DNA of 64,000 bases from Hespellia stercorisuis DSM 15480 (GTDB taxonomy: Bacteria; Bacillota; Clostridia; Lachnospirales; Lachnospiraceae), in contig NZ_FQZY01000007.1 of the NCBI RefSeq assembly GCF_900142165.1, positions 47,308-111,307 on the forward strand, in the 5' to 3' direction. Below the pieces are notes generated by a model. The model worked only from the letters and a program-made list of their open reading frames with translations. It made no database searches and had not been told where the DNA came from. Made by a program: the position numbers and the translations under genes. Shown piece after piece: positions 43,404-51,350 of the stretch (position 1 is its first letter; each line of letters begins with the position of its first letter).

Positions 43404-44632
43404 CTCCATTTTAGAGGCAGCATATTCAAATATACATCCATATTATCTCTATCATTTATTACCATTTTATCAAGCAGCTGCGTGTAAAATTCATCTTCAT
43501 ATTGGATGCCGTTAATAAGCTCATTCACAACATTTTCGATTTCGTCCCTCTCCGAAGAATCCGCTGAATCAGTTCCTGCCGCATCCCCTTCCGCATCCAT
43601 AGAAAGAACGGCATTTATTGTGCCGATTAAATGATCTGCGATTTTCCTGCGGTCATACTTTAATCGTCTGTAAACAAGGTACATGAGATAGACCACTTCT
43701 TCATTGCGGATGCTTTCGCCAGGACAGCCCACCTGTTTTCCCTCCTTATCAATATGAGGACTGCCGTGCTTCACGCCTTCAAAGCAGCGCCACGCCTGAT
43801 AACGACTTCCGTCTTTTCGAGTTTTATATCGCGCCACATAGCTCGCCCCGCATCTGCCACATTTGATTTTTCCAGAGAACGGATAGCGATTGCTGTGCTT
43901 TGCTTTTCCTTCCTGCGAGAGTGATTTTTCATCTAAAATACGGTTTGCCTCTTCAAACAGATCTCGGGATATAATCGGCTCATGATGGTTTTTTAATATC
44001 ACAAATTCTTCCTGCCCCCTGTTGTATTTCTTTTCGTGCGACAAAAAATCTGGCGTGTAGGTCTTCTTCTGCACCAAATCACCACAGTATTTTTCATTGC
44101 GGATAATTCGCAAAATAACAGTATTCTGCCATTCCTTCACTCTCATTGGACGAATGTCTTCCTCAAGAAGTTCACGGGCGATGACGCGCGTTCCCTTCCT
44201 TTCATCCACAAACTTATGGAAGATCCTTCGGACAATTTTTGCGCCCTCCTCGTTGATATACATATTGCCATCCCTTACATCATAGCCAAGCATACTTCTG
44301 CCAAAAACAACGCCCTGCTCCATTTGACGTTTTTGTCCCCACTTAACACGCTCCGAGGTTCTGCGGCTTTCCTCCTGCGCAATCGAAGACATAATAGCAA
44401 GCCGTAATTCTGCATCGCCGTCCATCGTATTGATGTTATCATTCATAAAGATAACGCCGACACCGTGCTTTTTCAGATCACGGGTATAATAGATACTATC
44501 AAGAGTATTTCTCGCAAAACGGGAAATTTCCTTCGTAATGATCAAGTCCATTTCCCCATTTTGGGCACAGGCTATCATCCGGTTAAACTCTTTACGCTTT
44601 TTTGTATTTGTGCCGGAAATACCTTCATCTAT
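43340..44632 (-). pseudogene. Large serine recombinase R3, 5'-truncated
   Basis: The open frame runs from 44632 to a stop at 43340. Its first residues, IDEGISGTNTKKRKEFNRM, are the conserved middle of a serine-recombinase catalytic domain; a stop codon (44633-44635) lies directly upstream, and the 50-60 N-terminal residues with the catalytic Ser are absent. The rest is complete: ISRFARNTLDS, the recombinase domain, zinc ribbon (CGRCGASYVARYKT), coiled coil, and NMLPLKWSY near the natural end. The last about 20 codons read into antisense cotJC. It lies beside the cotJC junction pointing at it, so it was probably that element's integrase. Confidence 0.85.
43368..43385. other. Left attachment junction of the cotJC-intervening element
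   Basis: CotJC homology ends near GATGTCGGTA (43368-43377), and recombinase R3 coding on the other strand enters it with its last genuine residues (about LPLKWSY) near 43405. The crossover must lie in these few bases; the true core can only be set from the right junction. Confidence 0.7.
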
Positions 44633-44654
44633 CTAAAAGCCGTCTTTGATACAA

Positions 44655-44775
44655 TGTAACTTTGCCCTTAAACCTTTTGACTTTGCCTTGCACTTTTTAA
44701 CTTTGCCACATACTTTTTGACTTTGCCCCTTGGGGGTATACATTTTCAGAGGGGAAAGTTAAAAGGTTCAAAAAA
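44655..44775. repeat. 20-bp iterons at the prophage left boundary
   Basis: CTTTGCC recurs at 44660, 44681, 44701 and 44721, spaced 20-21 bp, each followed after five or six bases by a CTTTTTGA/CTTTTTAA-like segment. An inverted related copy (GGGGAAAGTTAAAAGG) lies at about 44752-44767. Two-helical-turn spacing suggests binding of one protein to one DNA face, as in phage attachment sites or a directionality-factor site. Confidence 0.7.
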
Positions 44776-44825
44776 GCAGAAAAACACCCCGCATTTTCTG
44801 CGGAGTGCCGTATCTGCTATCAGCC

Positions 44826-46397
44826 TTATATTCTGATTTCCAATCCGTTTTTCATTGTGAATACCACATCGGTGGTGCTGTTGATTGTCACATAATCCAC
44901 CAAGGCACACCAGCTGTCCTCGTCAAAAATGCTGATGATGTCCGGCATGGCTTTTACTTCCGTGATAAATTTTTTCATCATTTCTCGCTGTGCCTGTTTT
45001 TCCAAAATGGACTGCCCGATTTTCTCCAACTCGCCCTTGGCTGTATCAAATCGCTCTGTCAGCGAATTGTAGTGATTTTCATAATCATCCTGATTCTGTG
45101 CCACTCGTGCGTTGTCCGCAATGCTATGCTCGATAAGTTCCACCACAACATTCATTTCAGCCTGCAACTCTTTTTGACGGCTTTCCAAGTTCGTGGTGTC
45201 AAAGGCAGTCTGTTCGATTTCCTCGTATGCACCGATGATGCCATCTCGCTGTCCTGCAAGAATGTTCATGGCTTTGATGAACATTTCCTTTATGGTGTTC
45301 TCATCGAAGTGTGGGGTATTGCAGCCGTCTTTGAATTTATGATTGCACTGCCATATAACCTTTCGGTATTTATCGTTGGAGTGCCATACCTTTGAACCGT
45401 ACCATGAACCGCAGCACCCACATTTTATTCTGCTTGAGAAAATGCTGACCGAGCTGGCTCTGTTCTTGCCGGGAACACGAGACTGCATCATCACCTGCAC
45501 CGTGTCAAAAACGGATGGCTCGATAATGGCTTCATGATTGCCTTCCACATAATACTGGGGAACTTCTCCCTCGTTCGGCTTTTTCTTTTTGGTTAAAAAA
45601 TCTGTGGTATAGACCTTCTGCAATAATGCATCGCCCTTGTATTTCTCATTGGTGAGAATGCTCTGCACCACTGCCTTGCCCCATACCTTTTTGCCGCCGG
45701 GGGTAGGAATGCCCTCTGCCGTCAGATGTTTGGCAATGACATAGGGAGATTTTCCTTGCAAAAACAATCCGTATATTTTACGGACAATCTTCGCCTGTTC
45801 CTCATTGACTACAAGGTTGCCATTCTCGCCACGGTCATAGCCAAGGAACCTGCCGAACGGAACGCTGACCTTTCCATCTGCAAATCGCTTTCTCATGCCC
45901 CATGTGCAGTTCTCGGAAATGCTGCGGCTTTCTTCCTGTGCCAGTGAACTCATGATAGTAATCAGCAATTCGCCTTTGCTGTCAAAAGTCCAAATATTTT
46001 CTTTTTCAAAGTAACATTCCGTGCCGTTTTCCTTTAATTTTCTTATGGTAGAAAGGCTGTCTACCGTGTTTCGTGCAAATCGGCTGACAGATTTTGTTAT
46101 GATAAGGTCTATCTTTCCAGCAAGTGCATCCGCTATCATTCGATTGAAACCATCACGATGTGTTGTTGATGTTGCACTGATTCCTTCGTCCGAATACAGG
46201 GATACAAACTCCCAGTCCTCACGGCTCTGAATGTAGTTGGTGTAATAATCGCACTGGGCAGCGTAGCTTGTTTGTTGGTCTTCCATGTCCGTGCTGACAC
46301 GGGCATATCCTGCCACTCTGCGTTTCTTTTTTGAGTTGATTGGCTTTGCCGTATACTTGCTGATGGTAGCAGGTATTGTCGTTACGCTTTTTGCCAT
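44826..46397 (-). CDS. Large serine recombinase R2 (intact)
   Basis: A 523-residue recombinase. The catalytic serine is in RRVAGYARVSTDMEDQQTS (about residue 35), followed by YSDEGISATST, ITKSVSRFARNTVDS and the recombinase domain. A zinc ribbon (CGCCGSWYGSK) and a long coiled coil (about 400-470) follow. It overlaps the end of R1 by 16 bases and has its own AGGGAG site, so R1 and R2 are made together. Paired serine recombinases can act jointly, as CcrA/CcrB do; either could be the phage integrase. Confidence 0.93.
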   Translation of the reverse strand: MAKSVTTIPATISKYTAKPINSKKKRRVAGYARVSTDMEDQQTSYAAQCDYYTNYIQSREDWEFVSLYSDEGISATSTTHRDGFNRMIADALAGKIDLIITKSVSRFARNTVDSLSTIRKLKENGTECYFEKENIWTFDSKGELLITIMSSLAQEESRSISENCTWGMRKRFADGKVSVPFGRFLGYDRGENGNLVVNEEQAKIVRKIYGLFLQGKSPYVIAKHLTAEGIPTPGGKKVWGKAVVQSILTNEKYKGDALLQKVYTTDFLTKKKKPNEGEVPQYYVEGNHEAIIEPSVFDTVQVMMQSRVPGKNRASSVSIFSSRIKCGCCGSWYGSKVWHSNDKYRKVIWQCNHKFKDGCNTPHFDENTIKEMFIKAMNILAGQRDGIIGAYEEIEQTAFDTTNLESRQKELQAEMNVVVELIEHSIADNARVAQNQDDYENHYNSLTERFDTAKGELEKIGQSILEKQAQREMMKKFITEVKAMPDIISIFDEDSWCALVDYVTINSTTDVVFTMKNGLEIRI

Positions 46398-47605
46398 ACT
46401 TTCGTTCTCCCTTCGTAAAATTTGAATGCAAGGCTACCGTCTGCAAGCACTGTGATTTTCTCAATCTGCTGTGTAAAAATATCCTCATCGAATTCTTCCA
46501 ATTCCAAAATCTCTACACTTATCTTTTTTAAATTAATCTCAGAAAAATTATGATTTTTGCAGGTTCTGCCTACTTCCTTTTTCGCTCTGCAAATCCAATG
46601 CACATAGGTCTTTCCTTTAACCTTGCTTTTCTTCCTTGTGTACGGACTGCCACACATCCCACACACGATTTTGCCTGTAAAGCAATAGGTGGGATTGAGC
46701 ATTGCAGTCCGTCTTTCAAATTCCTGTAGCACCAATGCGTAAGTTTCACGGTCAATGATAGCCTCGTGGCAATCCGCCATATAATACTGAGACAGCTCGC
46801 CTTGGTTCTTTACCTTTGTTTTGTTGATTGGATCTGCTATGTAGCATTTCTGCCGTCTGATATCCCCGGCATAAATCTCATTATGCAATAGGCTGTTAAT
46901 GGCTGCCTCCTGAAACAGCATACCGTTTATGGTTCTGTAGCCCATATCATTTAGTTCATCGCAGATGGCACGAAGGGATACCTTCTCCAAATAAAGCCTG
47001 AACATTCTTTTTACAATCTCTGCTTCTTCTGGAATAACCACATACTGCTTTAAATCTTCATCGTATTGGTAGCCGAGAATATGCTTGTTTGCAGCACCAA
47101 TCTCCCCGGACTGAAACCTTTTTCTGATACCCCATTTGCAGTTCTCCGATATGGAACGGCTCTCTTCCTGTGCAAAGGATGCAAGGATAGAAAGCATCAA
47201 TTCTCCGTCCCCGGAAAAGGAATTGATTTGCTCCTTTTCAAATCTGACCTCCACTCCGATTGCTTTCAGATGCCTTACCGTAGCCAGAAGGTCTACCGTG
47301 TTTCTCGCAAAACGGGAAATGCTCTTGGTCAGAATAATATCGATTTTGCCGTTTTCGCAGTCGGCAAGCATTCTTTGAAATTCATCTCGTTCCTTGATGC
47401 CCGTTCCGCTGATGCCTGTGTCCGCATATACTCCGGCATACTCCCAATCGGGATGATGTTGAATCAGATTACTGTAATAACTGATTTGTGCAGAAACCGA
47501 ATGCATAAGACGCTCTGTATCCCTTGAAACACGGGCGTATGCAGCGACTCTCTGACGCTTTTTGACTAACGGCATTTGTGGTTCGATTTTTCGTATTTTC
47601 GCCAT
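46382..47605 (-). CDS. Large serine recombinase R1 (intact, short C-terminus)
   Basis: A 407-residue recombinase with the catalytic serine in RVAAYARVSRDTERLM (about residue 27), ADTGISGTGI, LTKSISRFARNTVDL, the recombinase domain, and a zinc ribbon (CGMCGSPYTRKKSK). It lacks the extended coiled coil of R2, so its C-terminal control part is minimal. AAAGGAG precedes the ATG. It is the first recombinase in an operon with the SHOCT and HTH genes and R2. Confidence 0.93.
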   Translation of the reverse strand: MAKIRKIEPQMPLVKKRQRVAAYARVSRDTERLMHSVSAQISYYSNLIQHHPDWEYAGVYADTGISGTGIKERDEFQRMLADCENGKIDIILTKSISRFARNTVDLLATVRHLKAIGVEVRFEKEQINSFSGDGELMLSILASFAQEESRSISENCKWGIRKRFQSGEIGAANKHILGYQYDEDLKQYVVIPEEAEIVKRMFRLYLEKVSLRAICDELNDMGYRTINGMLFQEAAINSLLHNEIYAGDIRRQKCYIADPINKTKVKNQGELSQYYMADCHEAIIDRETYALVLQEFERRTAMLNPTYCFTGKIVCGMCGSPYTRKKSKVKGKTYVHWICRAKKEVGRTCKNHNFSEINLKKISVEILELEEFDEDIFTQQIEKITVLADGSLAFKFYEGRTKVWQKA

Positions 47606-47645
47606 AAAACCACTCCTTTCCGTTACTATACATCACTCTAAAAGG

Positions 47646-47825
47646 CTATAAAGTCAACGGATTATCCGACAATAATATAGCAGAAATAGGCTGCCATTTT
47701 TCGAGTAATTTTGTATCAATTATGGCTAATACTTCGGCAGAGATGATGCCACTCTGGAACATAGATTTTGCAACCGATATGGCAAGATAGTATTGCTGCT
47801 CTGCCTCTAACTGTTTTTCATTCAT
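47646..47825 (-). CDS. SHOCT-like small protein
   Basis: A 59-residue protein starting MNEKQLEAEQQYYLAISVAK, ending in LLEKWQPISAIL. The pattern (a helix, then short helix with G-I-I-S-A-E) resembles SHOCT-type domains, which occur next to serine recombinases on clostridial elements. The start at 47825 is supported by GGCGG-rich sequence and overlap with the HTH gene by 8 bases; the frame extends further upstream inside that gene. It may be an accessory or directionality factor for R1/R2; this is a guess from context. Confidence 0.65.
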   Translation of the reverse strand: MNEKQLEAEQQYYLAISVAKSMFQSGIISAEVLAIIDTKLLEKWQPISAILLSDNPLTL

Positions 47826-48228
47826 GGCCGCCACCGCCTTTGAACCTTGCATTGATATAACAGCTGTGAGAGCAGTATTTTCTTTTGGAATTTCCGTAGG
47901 CTTCAAATGGTCTGCCACAAGCGGCACACACAAATTGATAAGTAGCTTTATGGTTCATCTTTTCAGGATGCTCTCTCCACCATTTTGTTTTACAATCCGA
48001 GGAACAGAATACTCTTGTTTTCATTCCATCTTCCTGAACAAGTGGTTTCCCACACTCACGGCACAAATCCCTTTTATCTTCACTGACAGAAAGATTCCCT
48101 GTCAGAGCATTTCTTCGGCAAAAGGCAGCTACAGCATTCTTTGTCATCCCGATTTCAGCTGCAATTTTTGCGTATCCCATGCCGTTTTTTCTCGCGGATA
48201 CAATCCGATTTCTTTGTTCTTCCGTCAT
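47818..48228 (-). CDS. HTH and zinc-ribbon DNA-binding protein of the integrase operon
   Basis: A 136-residue protein with a sigma-region-4-like helix-turn-helix (RKNGMGYAKIAAEIGMTKNA, about 10-30) and two Cys-rich motifs (CRECGKPLVQ with CSSDC, then CAACGRPFEA with CSHSC). AGGAGG lies upstream of the ATG at 48228. It heads the operon with the SHOCT gene, R1 and R2 and is likely a regulator or recombination accessory factor. It is not a full sigma factor. Confidence 0.8.
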   Translation of the reverse strand: MTEEQRNRIVSARKNGMGYAKIAAEIGMTKNAVAAFCRRNALTGNLSVSEDKRDLCRECGKPLVQEDGMKTRVFCSSDCKTKWWREHPEKMNHKATYQFVCAACGRPFEAYGNSKRKYCSHSCYINARFKGGGGHE

Positions 48229-48291
48229 TTCAAAACACCTCCTACTTCTTAGCCACGGCAAGAAGATAAACTTGAGGGTATTCTTGAAATT

Positions 48292-48319
48292 ATATTATTT
48301 TCATAAAACGAATATGCAA
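48292..48319 (-). promoter_or_regulatory. Promoter of the integrase operon
   Basis: TTGCAT (48314-48319) and TAATAT (48292-48297) are 16 bp apart on the minus strand, about 65 bp before the HTH gene start. One arm of an inverted repeat overlaps the -35. Confidence 0.55.
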
Positions 48320-48437
48320 CAAGAACAAGTGTAACAACTATACCTATATATAAAAACAGAACAATAATAGGTAGATAGGGGCTTGTATGCGCGTAAGCAT
48401 TTATAGGGGATTCCGTTGCACTTGTTCCTGTTGTTGC
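48316..48437. repeat. Imperfect inverted repeat flanking the integrase-operon control region
   Basis: The arm at 48316-48335 (GCAACAAGAACAAGTGTAAC) matches the complement of 48415-48437 except for one 3-base insertion and one mismatch. The 80 bp between hold no gene. It may be a pair of operators for the HTH protein, or a recombination accessory site. Confidence 0.6.
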
Positions 48438-48443
48438 AAAAAA

Positions 48444-48483
48444 ATAATGCCTGCCAAGGATTTCACTCCAAGGCAGGCATTAT
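48444..48483 (-). terminator. Terminator of the phage late operon
   Basis: A perfect 12-bp stem (ATAATGCCTGCC with its complement) is followed on the minus strand by seven Ts, 20 bp beyond the amidase stop. Confidence 0.9.
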
Positions 48484-48502
48484 CAATTCACAACATATTC
48501 AG

Positions 48503-49435
48503 TTAAACCTTAGTGCAGTAATCCAGTGAAATCCAACCAGCACCGCTTTTCAAGCGTCCCCATTTGGAAGCACCCTGTCCGTCAGCTTCCTCCACGATGG
48601 TGTATGTACCCACCGGGATGTACTGCGTTCTGGCATAGTTCGTGCCGGGACCTTTACGGATATTGAGGTCAGAAATGGACACACGCACCATGAAAGGCAC
48701 AGCCGATGGAGATGCAGCCGCATTTGGATAGATTGCCTTGCCTGATTCATCAAATACCGAATATCCTGCATTCTTATCTGCACAGGCTTTCGCATTGGAA
48801 AGGCTGTGGTAAGCACCAATCTGACTCTTGCTGTCTGACCAAGTCTTACGCACACGGTACCAAACAGAAGTATCCGCTGATGGGGTCTGTGCTGTACCAC
48901 CAAGAGCCGCCGTTACCTTTTCTGCTAAATCGCCAAGCCTTGCATACAGCCAATCACCCGGACAGCTTTTATTGGCAAACCAACGATGCACGGTAATTAC
49001 CATCTCATCAGACTTTAGATTGTAATTCAAGGACTTGTCCTTATCTGCAAACCACAGTAGTTTACTTTTGCCATTACGCTTACAAATATCGGTGCAGAGC
49101 TTCACGAGCGTTGCATACACCGCACTGTTCATAGTATACGGCTCTGTTTTATCACTGGCACACTCGATGGTAATGGCTCTCTGGTCATTGGCATTGCTGG
49201 AGGTACACCAAGAGCGGTTCTTCTCCTCCACGCACAAAGACACTCTGCCGTCTGTGCCGATACCGTAATTGCAGCTTGCATCACGGCCTGCCGGGAAACA
49301 GGCACAGATGGTTTCTGCGGATAACTGACCCACCACACAGTGAGGTGTAATGCGGTCAATGGAATGGGTTCTCTGCCCGGAATGATTAGGACTTAACCCT
49401 GTGTAAGATACTAAAGAACTGTTTGTATAAGCCAT
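48503..49435 (-). CDS. Phage endolysin, N-acetylmuramoyl-L-alanine amidase
   Basis: A 310-residue lysin. The N-terminal Amidase_2 domain carries DRITPHCVVGQ (zinc His near residue 35), ITIECASDK and TVHRWFANKSCPGDWLY (zinc ligands near 155-165). A middle segment resembles a SPOR-like repeat (GAYHSLSNAKACADKNAG), and the C-terminus is an SH3b wall-binding domain (VSISDLNIRKGPG). The ATG at 49435 lies next to the holin stop; GAGGG precedes it. It degrades the host wall at lysis. Confidence 0.93.
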   Translation of the reverse strand: MAYTNSSLVSYTGLSPNHSGQRTHSIDRITPHCVVGQLSAETICACFPAGRDASCNYGIGTDGRVSLCVEEKNRSWCTSSNANDQRAITIECASDKTEPYTMNSAVYATLVKLCTDICKRNGKSKLLWFADKDKSLNYNLKSDEMVITVHRWFANKSCPGDWLYARLGDLAEKVTAALGGTAQTPSADTSVWYRVRKTWSDSKSQIGAYHSLSNAKACADKNAGYSVFDESGKAIYPNAAASPSAVPFMVRVSISDLNIRKGPGTNYARTQYIPVGTYTIVEEADGQGASKWGRLKSGAGWISLDYCTKV

Positions 49436-49436
49436 A

Positions 49437-49850
49437 TTATTTGCCCTCGCTTTCTGCTCTGTCATGGAGCTGTGCTAAAATGTCTTTGAGTTTTGTCGGG
49501 ATTGGCAGACCAAGGTGTCCTGCATTTTCCAGTAGGGATACTCCTTCATTGGAGATGTAGAAGAAGATAATAGCGGTACGCAGTACACTTCCGCTTCCAA
49601 CGACCTGCACATCAAGGATGTTGGCGATGCCTACCAATGCAAAAATAAGTACCTTGCGGCAGATGCCCTTAAAGCCTACCTCGCTGGATAAGCTATGGTC
49701 TTCGATGGCACACATCACTCCTGTGATATAGTCCACTACCACAAAGGCGAGCAGTGCATAGAGCAGGCCGTCACAGCCGCCTAGGAAGTAGCCGAGCCAC
49801 CCTCCGATGGCTGCAAAAATAAGTTGAATCGTGTTCCAGAATTCTTTCAT
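49437..49850 (-). CDS. Phage holin (phage_holin_4/TcdE-like)
   Basis: A 137-residue protein with three or four membrane segments; the conserved core LLYALLAFVVVDYITGVMCA and the C-terminal hydrophilic tail mark the holin_4 (Bhl/TcdE) family. The ATG at 49850 has GAGAGGA ahead. It is followed directly by the amidase. It makes the membrane lesions that start lysis. Confidence 0.93.
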   Translation of the reverse strand: MKEFWNTIQLIFAAIGGWLGYFLGGCDGLLYALLAFVVVDYITGVMCAIEDHSLSSEVGFKGICRKVLIFALVGIANILDVQVVGSGSVLRTAIIFFYISNEGVSLLENAGHLGLPIPTKLKDILAQLHDRAESEGK

Positions 49851-49932
49851 TTGAAATTCCTCTCTTTCATTTTTTTGTATGAAAAAAGGACTGTCCAAAG
49901 TTGGATAGTCCTCATTTCCAAGTATTAAGTTG

Positions 49933-51336
49933 TTATTGCTCCTGAATGATATAAGTGACCTTCATGGTCTTATCCGCCGTTTTCGTCACAGGCTCAGACA
50001 GGTTATTGATTGTGGCAAGATAGTTAGACATGATAAAATATCCGATGGTTGACCAGCTGCCGTAACTTGCATACCACAGCATCGGTTCATTCAGCACCGG
50101 GGTGTAGCAGGGATAATTACTTCCGCCGATAATGCGGGATGCCTCCACCTTTAGGATTTCATTGGTATCAAGATTGATGACATACAAATAATAGGTACTG
50201 CTGCCATAACCCTCAATATAAACTCTGCCATTGATGCCCATTGCAAACGATCCTGTAATACTTGTAAGATTCACAAGTTTCAGCAGCTCCACATTTGCTG
50301 AATTGCCAATCTCCATCTTGTAGATATGATTGGAATTGTTATAGCCACGGAAAAGAATATATCCCCTGTGGCAGTAGGAAGAACGCATACCGTTGAGATT
50401 AATTCTCTCTGATGTGGTATTCGTCATAGTGTACTGTGTAACCTTCCAAGTGGAGAAATTGACCTTTGTAATATAAAAAGTACCGTTTGCTTCAAGATAG
50501 TAGGCTGCACTATTTATGATATACAGGCAGTTGTCGGCAGGGTCAAAATTGTAAGAAATATAATTGGTTGGCAGTTCTGTTTTGAGTTCATCCAGTTCAA
50601 AAGAATCCATGAGCGGCTTCTTGGAATACGGATTTTCCAGTACCGACACCGATTTCATATAGGCTCTGCGTTTTGTAATCGTGATTTTCGTGGAGTTGTC
50701 AATTCGAAAATAGTACACAGCATCCTCTGCCATGTTGATGAGGAACATTGCTTCTGTCGTACCAATGCTTATTCCAGAATATTTATCTCCCGTTGTTGCA
50801 CCCGTATAGTTGTTGTGTACATATTGCAAATGTCCGTCACAAACCTGCATACCCAGTCCATAGTTACTTCCAAACGGTGCGTCCTTGCCGCCGTAGGAAG
50901 TGTACCCGCCATTCTTATGGGTCAGGCAGACACAGGCAATGGTTCCATTCGCCTGCGAGGTAGTAAAATCATACACATATTTCATATAGCGGTCGGTCAT
51001 ATTCAGTTCGCTCTCTGTCTGGTTGAAACCGCCACGGAGCGTTCCTGTGGTATTGTTCTGCACACCGTAGGATGCACAGCCGATGAGATTGACATTGGAC
51101 GGTGGGTAGACATTATCCGCATTTTCCTCAATCTCTGAATCAAACAGCAAAAGTCCTCCCAGCACCGACTGGTAATACGGATTCATGCCGTTTATCAGCT
51201 TTGCAGGAGATTTATCCAGTCCCATCGGCTTGAAGATATTTGCCAGTGCATTGGTCACCATATTTTCTTCCAACACGGTTTCCGTTTCGCCTGTATGAAC
51301 ATCTGTCATTTCTATTTTCATTTTGCCTTTCAGCAT
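49933..51336 (-). CDS. Phage tail-tip protein, probable receptor-binding protein
   Basis: A 467-residue protein with strand-rich repeats, many Asn/Gly/Tyr residues and repeated patterns of the type YxYVINLDTNEI and LKLVNLTSITGSFAMGING, which suggest a beta-propeller or beta-helix. I do not recognise a family. Lying between the baseplate genes and holin, it occupies the usual receptor-binding position. AAAGGAGGG lies upstream. Host-range function is inference. Confidence 0.65.
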   Translation of the reverse strand: MLKGKMKIEMTDVHTGETETVLEENMVTNALANIFKPMGLDKSPAKLINGMNPYYQSVLGGLLLFDSEIEENADNVYPPSNVNLIGCASYGVQNNTTGTLRGGFNQTESELNMTDRYMKYVYDFTTSQANGTIACVCLTHKNGGYTSYGGKDAPFGSNYGLGMQVCDGHLQYVHNNYTGATTGDKYSGISIGTTEAMFLINMAEDAVYYFRIDNSTKITITKRRAYMKSVSVLENPYSKKPLMDSFELDELKTELPTNYISYNFDPADNCLYIINSAAYYLEANGTFYITKVNFSTWKVTQYTMTNTTSERINLNGMRSSYCHRGYILFRGYNNSNHIYKMEIGNSANVELLKLVNLTSITGSFAMGINGRVYIEGYGSSTYYLYVINLDTNEILKVEASRIIGGSNYPCYTPVLNEPMLWYASYGSWSTIGYFIMSNYLATINNLSEPVTKTADKTMKVTYIIQEQ

Positions 51337-51350
51337 TTGCGTTCCCTCCT

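Noticed and set aside
43340-44578. R3 as an intact 412-residue recombinase starting at 44578
   Set aside because: The proposed start falls in the middle of the catalytic domain; the frame is open to a stop at 44633 and the catalytic serine region is absent.
47818-48228. A true sigma factor in the phage
   Set aside because: Only a region-4-like helix-turn-helix is present; there is no region 2, and the rest is zinc-ribbon.
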